Shown: positions 62,468 to 64,000 of the stretch, one piece after another
How positions within the stretch are numbered: position 1 is the stretch's first letter
Layout of the letters: each line of letters opens with the position of its first letter
Origin: Saprospiraceae bacterium
GTDB taxonomy: Bacteria > Bacteroidota > Bacteroidia > Chitinophagales > Saprospiraceae
NCBI GenBank assembly: GCA_016787525.1
Contig: JAEUUP010000022.1
Location: forward strand, 30,718 to 94,717
Direction of reading: 5' to 3'
DNA: 64,000 nucleotides
Translations under genes and position numbers: made by a program
The notes under the pieces: generated by a model
What the model saw: the letters and a program-made list of their open reading frames with translations, nothing else
What the model was told of the DNA's origin: nothing
The model's database searches: none

Positions 62468-62797
62468 ATGAGAAAACCGATTGTCAAAAAACTAAGTATG
62501 AAAAAATACTATTCTTTCTATGTGGGTTTGCCAAAATCCTTAAAGTCTGAATGGGTTTTATTAGACGACAAAATACCTGCCTTTAATCCTTTTCAAGCTA
62601 TCGTTTTTCATTATTGGATAAGTCACAATAAAGATTTTGTACGTTGCCGTGTGCCGTCGTCCCTCAGTATTTCAAATTATTATCGAATGTTAGTAGAATT
62701 TGAACGTGTCGAACCTTCGCACAAAGGTTTTACGATTGCACAATTTCACCAAACACGGTTTATTTATTCACACGATTTCTTAAAAATGTTCAAATGA
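62468..62797 (+). CDS. Small hypothetical protein
   Basis: 109 residues, basic, aromatic-rich (KKYYSFYVGLPKSLKSEWVL, PFQAIVFHYWISHNKDFVRC, FTIAQFHQTRFIYSHDF). No signal peptide or known family. It precedes the methyltransferase by 138 bp, and the two may belong to the same acquired segment. A nine-base near-decamer (62661-62669) lies in the middle. Confidence 0.55.
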   Translation: MRKPIVKKLSMKKYYSFYVGLPKSLKSEWVLLDDKIPAFNPFQAIVFHYWISHNKDFVRCRVPSSLSISNYYRMLVEFERVEPSHKGFTIAQFHQTRFIYSHDFLKMFK

Positions 62798-62880
62798 AAG
62801 TGTGAATAAAATAAACTCAAATCGTACATATTTTTTACAAAGTGTGAACTTTTTAAACTTACTTTGCGTTTAAAAGTGTG
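62795..62880. repeat. Three direct AAAGTGTGAA repeats upstream of the methyltransferase
   Basis: Copies at 62795-62804, 62837-62846 and 62871-62880. The last begins 65 bp before the chosen methyltransferase ATG. An inverted relative (TTATTCACAC) lies just upstream. They could be operator sites, possibly for autoregulation. Confidence 0.55.
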
Positions 62881-62935
62881 AATGAGCTTTATTAACTCAT
62901 TCCTGATAACTCACATTTTAAAAAATAAGTACATT

Positions 62936-63880
62936 ATGCAAGTAGTTTTAAGTCTTTTTACGGGGATTGGAATGTTGGATATTGGTTTTAAAGAACTTGG
63001 TTTTTGTGTCGTGTCTGCTGGCGACACGATTTTAGGCGAACACCACGATATTAGAAAGTTCAAAGCTAAAAAGGGTGTCTTTGATGGTATTATTGCGGGG
63101 CCTCCGTGTCAAGATTTCAGCAAAGCCCGCCGAACCGCCCCAACGGGCGAAGGTTTAGAGTTATTAAACGAATTTTGCCGAATTGTTGAAGAAGCTAAAC
63201 CACGTTGGTTTATTATGGAAAATGTCCCAACTGTGCCAAATGTCAAAATTGATGATTATTTCGTACAACGGTTTGACCTAAACGCAAAAAATTGCGGGTC
63301 AATGCAAAACCGTAATCGTCACTTTCAATTTGGCTCATATACGTGTGACTTTGACAACGAATTGCCAACATTGATTTTAAATATAAAACGTGACCCGTCG
63401 CCCCCCTCAGTATCTCGATGCGTCACAGCAAGCGAAGGGAAGCAAAAAGACCGCCGCGACTTTGCGGACTTTTGCGAACTGCAAGGACTACCGCAAGACT
63501 TTGACCTACCCAATTTTAACCAATCGGCAAAATATCGCGCCGTCGGAAATGGTGTAAATGTGCTTGTGTCGCGCCGCATCGCCGAAGCCGTGAAAGTTGC
63601 AACCGAAGATAAAGAATACATAAAAGAGCATGAACTTACGATGTATGGGGACTTATGCGCCTGTGGTTGTGGTCGGCTCTTGACGGGTAGGCAAAAATCA
63701 GCTACGCCCAACTGTCGTAAAAGATTGGAAAAAAAGAGAAAGTTAGAAAAGTCTTTAAACTTGCCGTCAACTGTGCCGCCCGATGATGTTTTTAAACAAC
63801 GGATTGAAATAAATAGAACGGCAAGAGCTATTGAAAAAATTACTGAAAAGTATAAAAAAATGTACGAAAATGAGGATTAA
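62936..63880 (+). CDS. DNA (cytosine-5-)-methyltransferase
   Basis: 314 residues from the ATG at 62936, where the catalytic domain begins; an ATG at 62882 adds 18 non-conserved residues. Motif I is LSLFTGIGMLDIGF, motif IV GPPCQDFSKARR with the catalytic Cys, motif VI FIMENVP, motif VIII QNRNRHFQFG, and motif X AVGNGVNVLVSRRIAEAV. The target-recognition region between VIII and IX is short (about 70 residues). A C-terminal cysteine cluster (CACGCGRLLTGRQ, PNCRKRLEKK) looks like a small zinc ribbon. No restriction enzyme is visible beside it, so it may be an orphan or phage-type enzyme. Decamer 63403-63412 encodes PSV in the recognition region. Confidence 0.92.
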   Translation: MQVVLSLFTGIGMLDIGFKELGFCVVSAGDTILGEHHDIRKFKAKKGVFDGIIAGPPCQDFSKARRTAPTGEGLELLNEFCRIVEEAKPRWFIMENVPTVPNVKIDDYFVQRFDLNAKNCGSMQNRNRHFQFGSYTCDFDNELPTLILNIKRDPSPPSVSRCVTASEGKQKDRRDFADFCELQGLPQDFDLPNFNQSAKYRAVGNGVNVLVSRRIAEAVKVATEDKEYIKEHELTMYGDLCACGCGRLLTGRQKSATPNCRKRLEKKRKLEKSLNLPSTVPPDDVFKQRIEINRTARAIEKITEKYKKMYENED

Positions 63881-64000
63881 AACAACCTGCCGCAAAATGT
63901 GGCAAAATATGAGACACAGCCGTTTGCCTATTGCGTTTATTTTCAAAAAAAGTGATATTCACGAAGGTTTTAGGGATTTATACAGAATTATGAACGAACA
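63870..64000 (+). CDS. Start of a hypothetical protein (window edge)
   Basis: An ATG at 63870 overlaps the end of the methyltransferase gene by 11 bp and stays open to the window edge (about 43 codons: MRIKTTCRKMWQNMRHSRLP and onward). Overlap suggests translational coupling. Too little is present to name it. Confidence 0.45.
   Translation, partial: MRIKTTCRKMWQNMRHSRLPIAFIFKKSDIHEGFRDLYRIMNE

Larger units (their letters stand above)
135..63412. repeat. Dispersed decamer CCCCTCAGTA (62 exact copies)
   Basis: Start positions as CCCCTCAGTA on the plus strand: 135, 578, 1378, 3574, 4373, 5893, 6637, 6963, 9032, 12187, 13344, 17524, 18633, 20466, 21471, 22596, 27472, 28806, 30189, 31509, 33032, 34151, 35305, 36887, 37810, 38560, 41246, 42443, 43262, 44130, 45867, 49188, 49395, 53604, 54901, 59448, 60120, 61260, 62033, 63403. 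As TACTGAGGGG: 4845, 6451, 8479, 9538, 10659, 14433, 18084, 21131, 22249, 25193, 25358, 26285, 30740, 39217, 41672, 46672, 50314, 52103, 53571, 57115, 58519, 62250. Nine-of-ten matches: 11143, 13144, 20557, 20989, 29408, 40487, 62661. The base after CCCCTCAGTA is T in 41 copies, A in 15, C in 5 and G in 1. Extra C residues often precede it. Counted by eye. Confidence 0.96.

Noticed and set aside
135..63412. Decamer as a transposon or REP remnant
   Set aside because: Apart from the 53.5-57.1 kb block and the duplicated modules at 49.2-49.4 kb, copies share no flanking sequence beyond the decamer and one biased base.

Overview
The window reads as one chromosomal segment of a Bacteroidota bacterium. 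The sequence signs are a type IX secretion C-terminal sorting domain on a 1057-residue protein, a fused SecDF, LytTR/LytS-type regulators, weak Shine-Dalgarno signals, and promoters fitting the Bacteroidota form TTG-N19-TAnnTTTG (for example 25855-25884 and 39706-39735). I cannot place it below phylum. TGA is used as a stop. No tRNA, rRNA or CRISPR array was found.

The most striking property is not a gene. The decamer CCCCTCAGTA (reverse complement TACTGAGGGG) occurs exactly 62 times by hand count, about once per kilobase, against roughly 0.12 expected for a random 10-mer on both strands. Seven further sites match 9 of 10 bases. Forty-four copies lie inside genes, in every reading frame that avoids its TGA, and encode TEG, LRG, PSV, PLS or PQY. 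Eighteen are intergenic, several in terminator loops, and one pair forms a near-perfect 26-bp inverted repeat. Density, placement in terminators and tolerance inside genes resemble the DNA uptake sequences of Neisseria and Pasteurellaceae. A strand skew among the genic copies (31:13) also leaves a Chi-like or KOPS-like role open.

Layout. 0-9.5 kb: murB (partial) and murA, a PD-(D/E)XK-like protein, a large degenerate SF1 helicase, an ACP phosphodiesterase and a GH20 hexosaminidase. 9.5-21 kb: DUF721/DciA-like protein, coiled-coil membrane protein, SppA, MsrA, SecDF, a structured intergenic region with a 40-bp-period palindrome array, PntB/PntA2 and Era. 21-31.4 kb: an ABC ATPase/membrane protein/propeller operon, an SDR, an NTF2-like protein, a lipoprotein, an FAD oxidoreductase and an acyltransferase. 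31.4-40.5 kb: LytT/LytS pair, a gene-poor stretch with an orphan terminator, serine hydrolases, an ArsA-like ATPase, two phasin-like proteins and a TRIC-type channel.

40.7-46.3 kb is a co-directional catabolic run: lipoprotein, DUF1593 hydrolase, YdeI-like, SDR, esterase and MFS. 46.3-52.2 kb holds an inverted-repeat element, an ISL3 insertion that appears to have cut the 5' end of a secreted beta-helix gene, and the T9SS substrate. 52.3-58.2 kb is an accessory block: MFS transporter, DUF1016 nuclease, broken nuclease gene, RelE-type toxin-antitoxin pair and unknown proteins, bracketed by extended copies of the decamer. 58.6-64 kb: an acyl-CoA carboxylase subunit, an unusual RibF-glycosyltransferase fusion, an unknown small protein, a C5 cytosine methyltransferase and the start of another reading frame.
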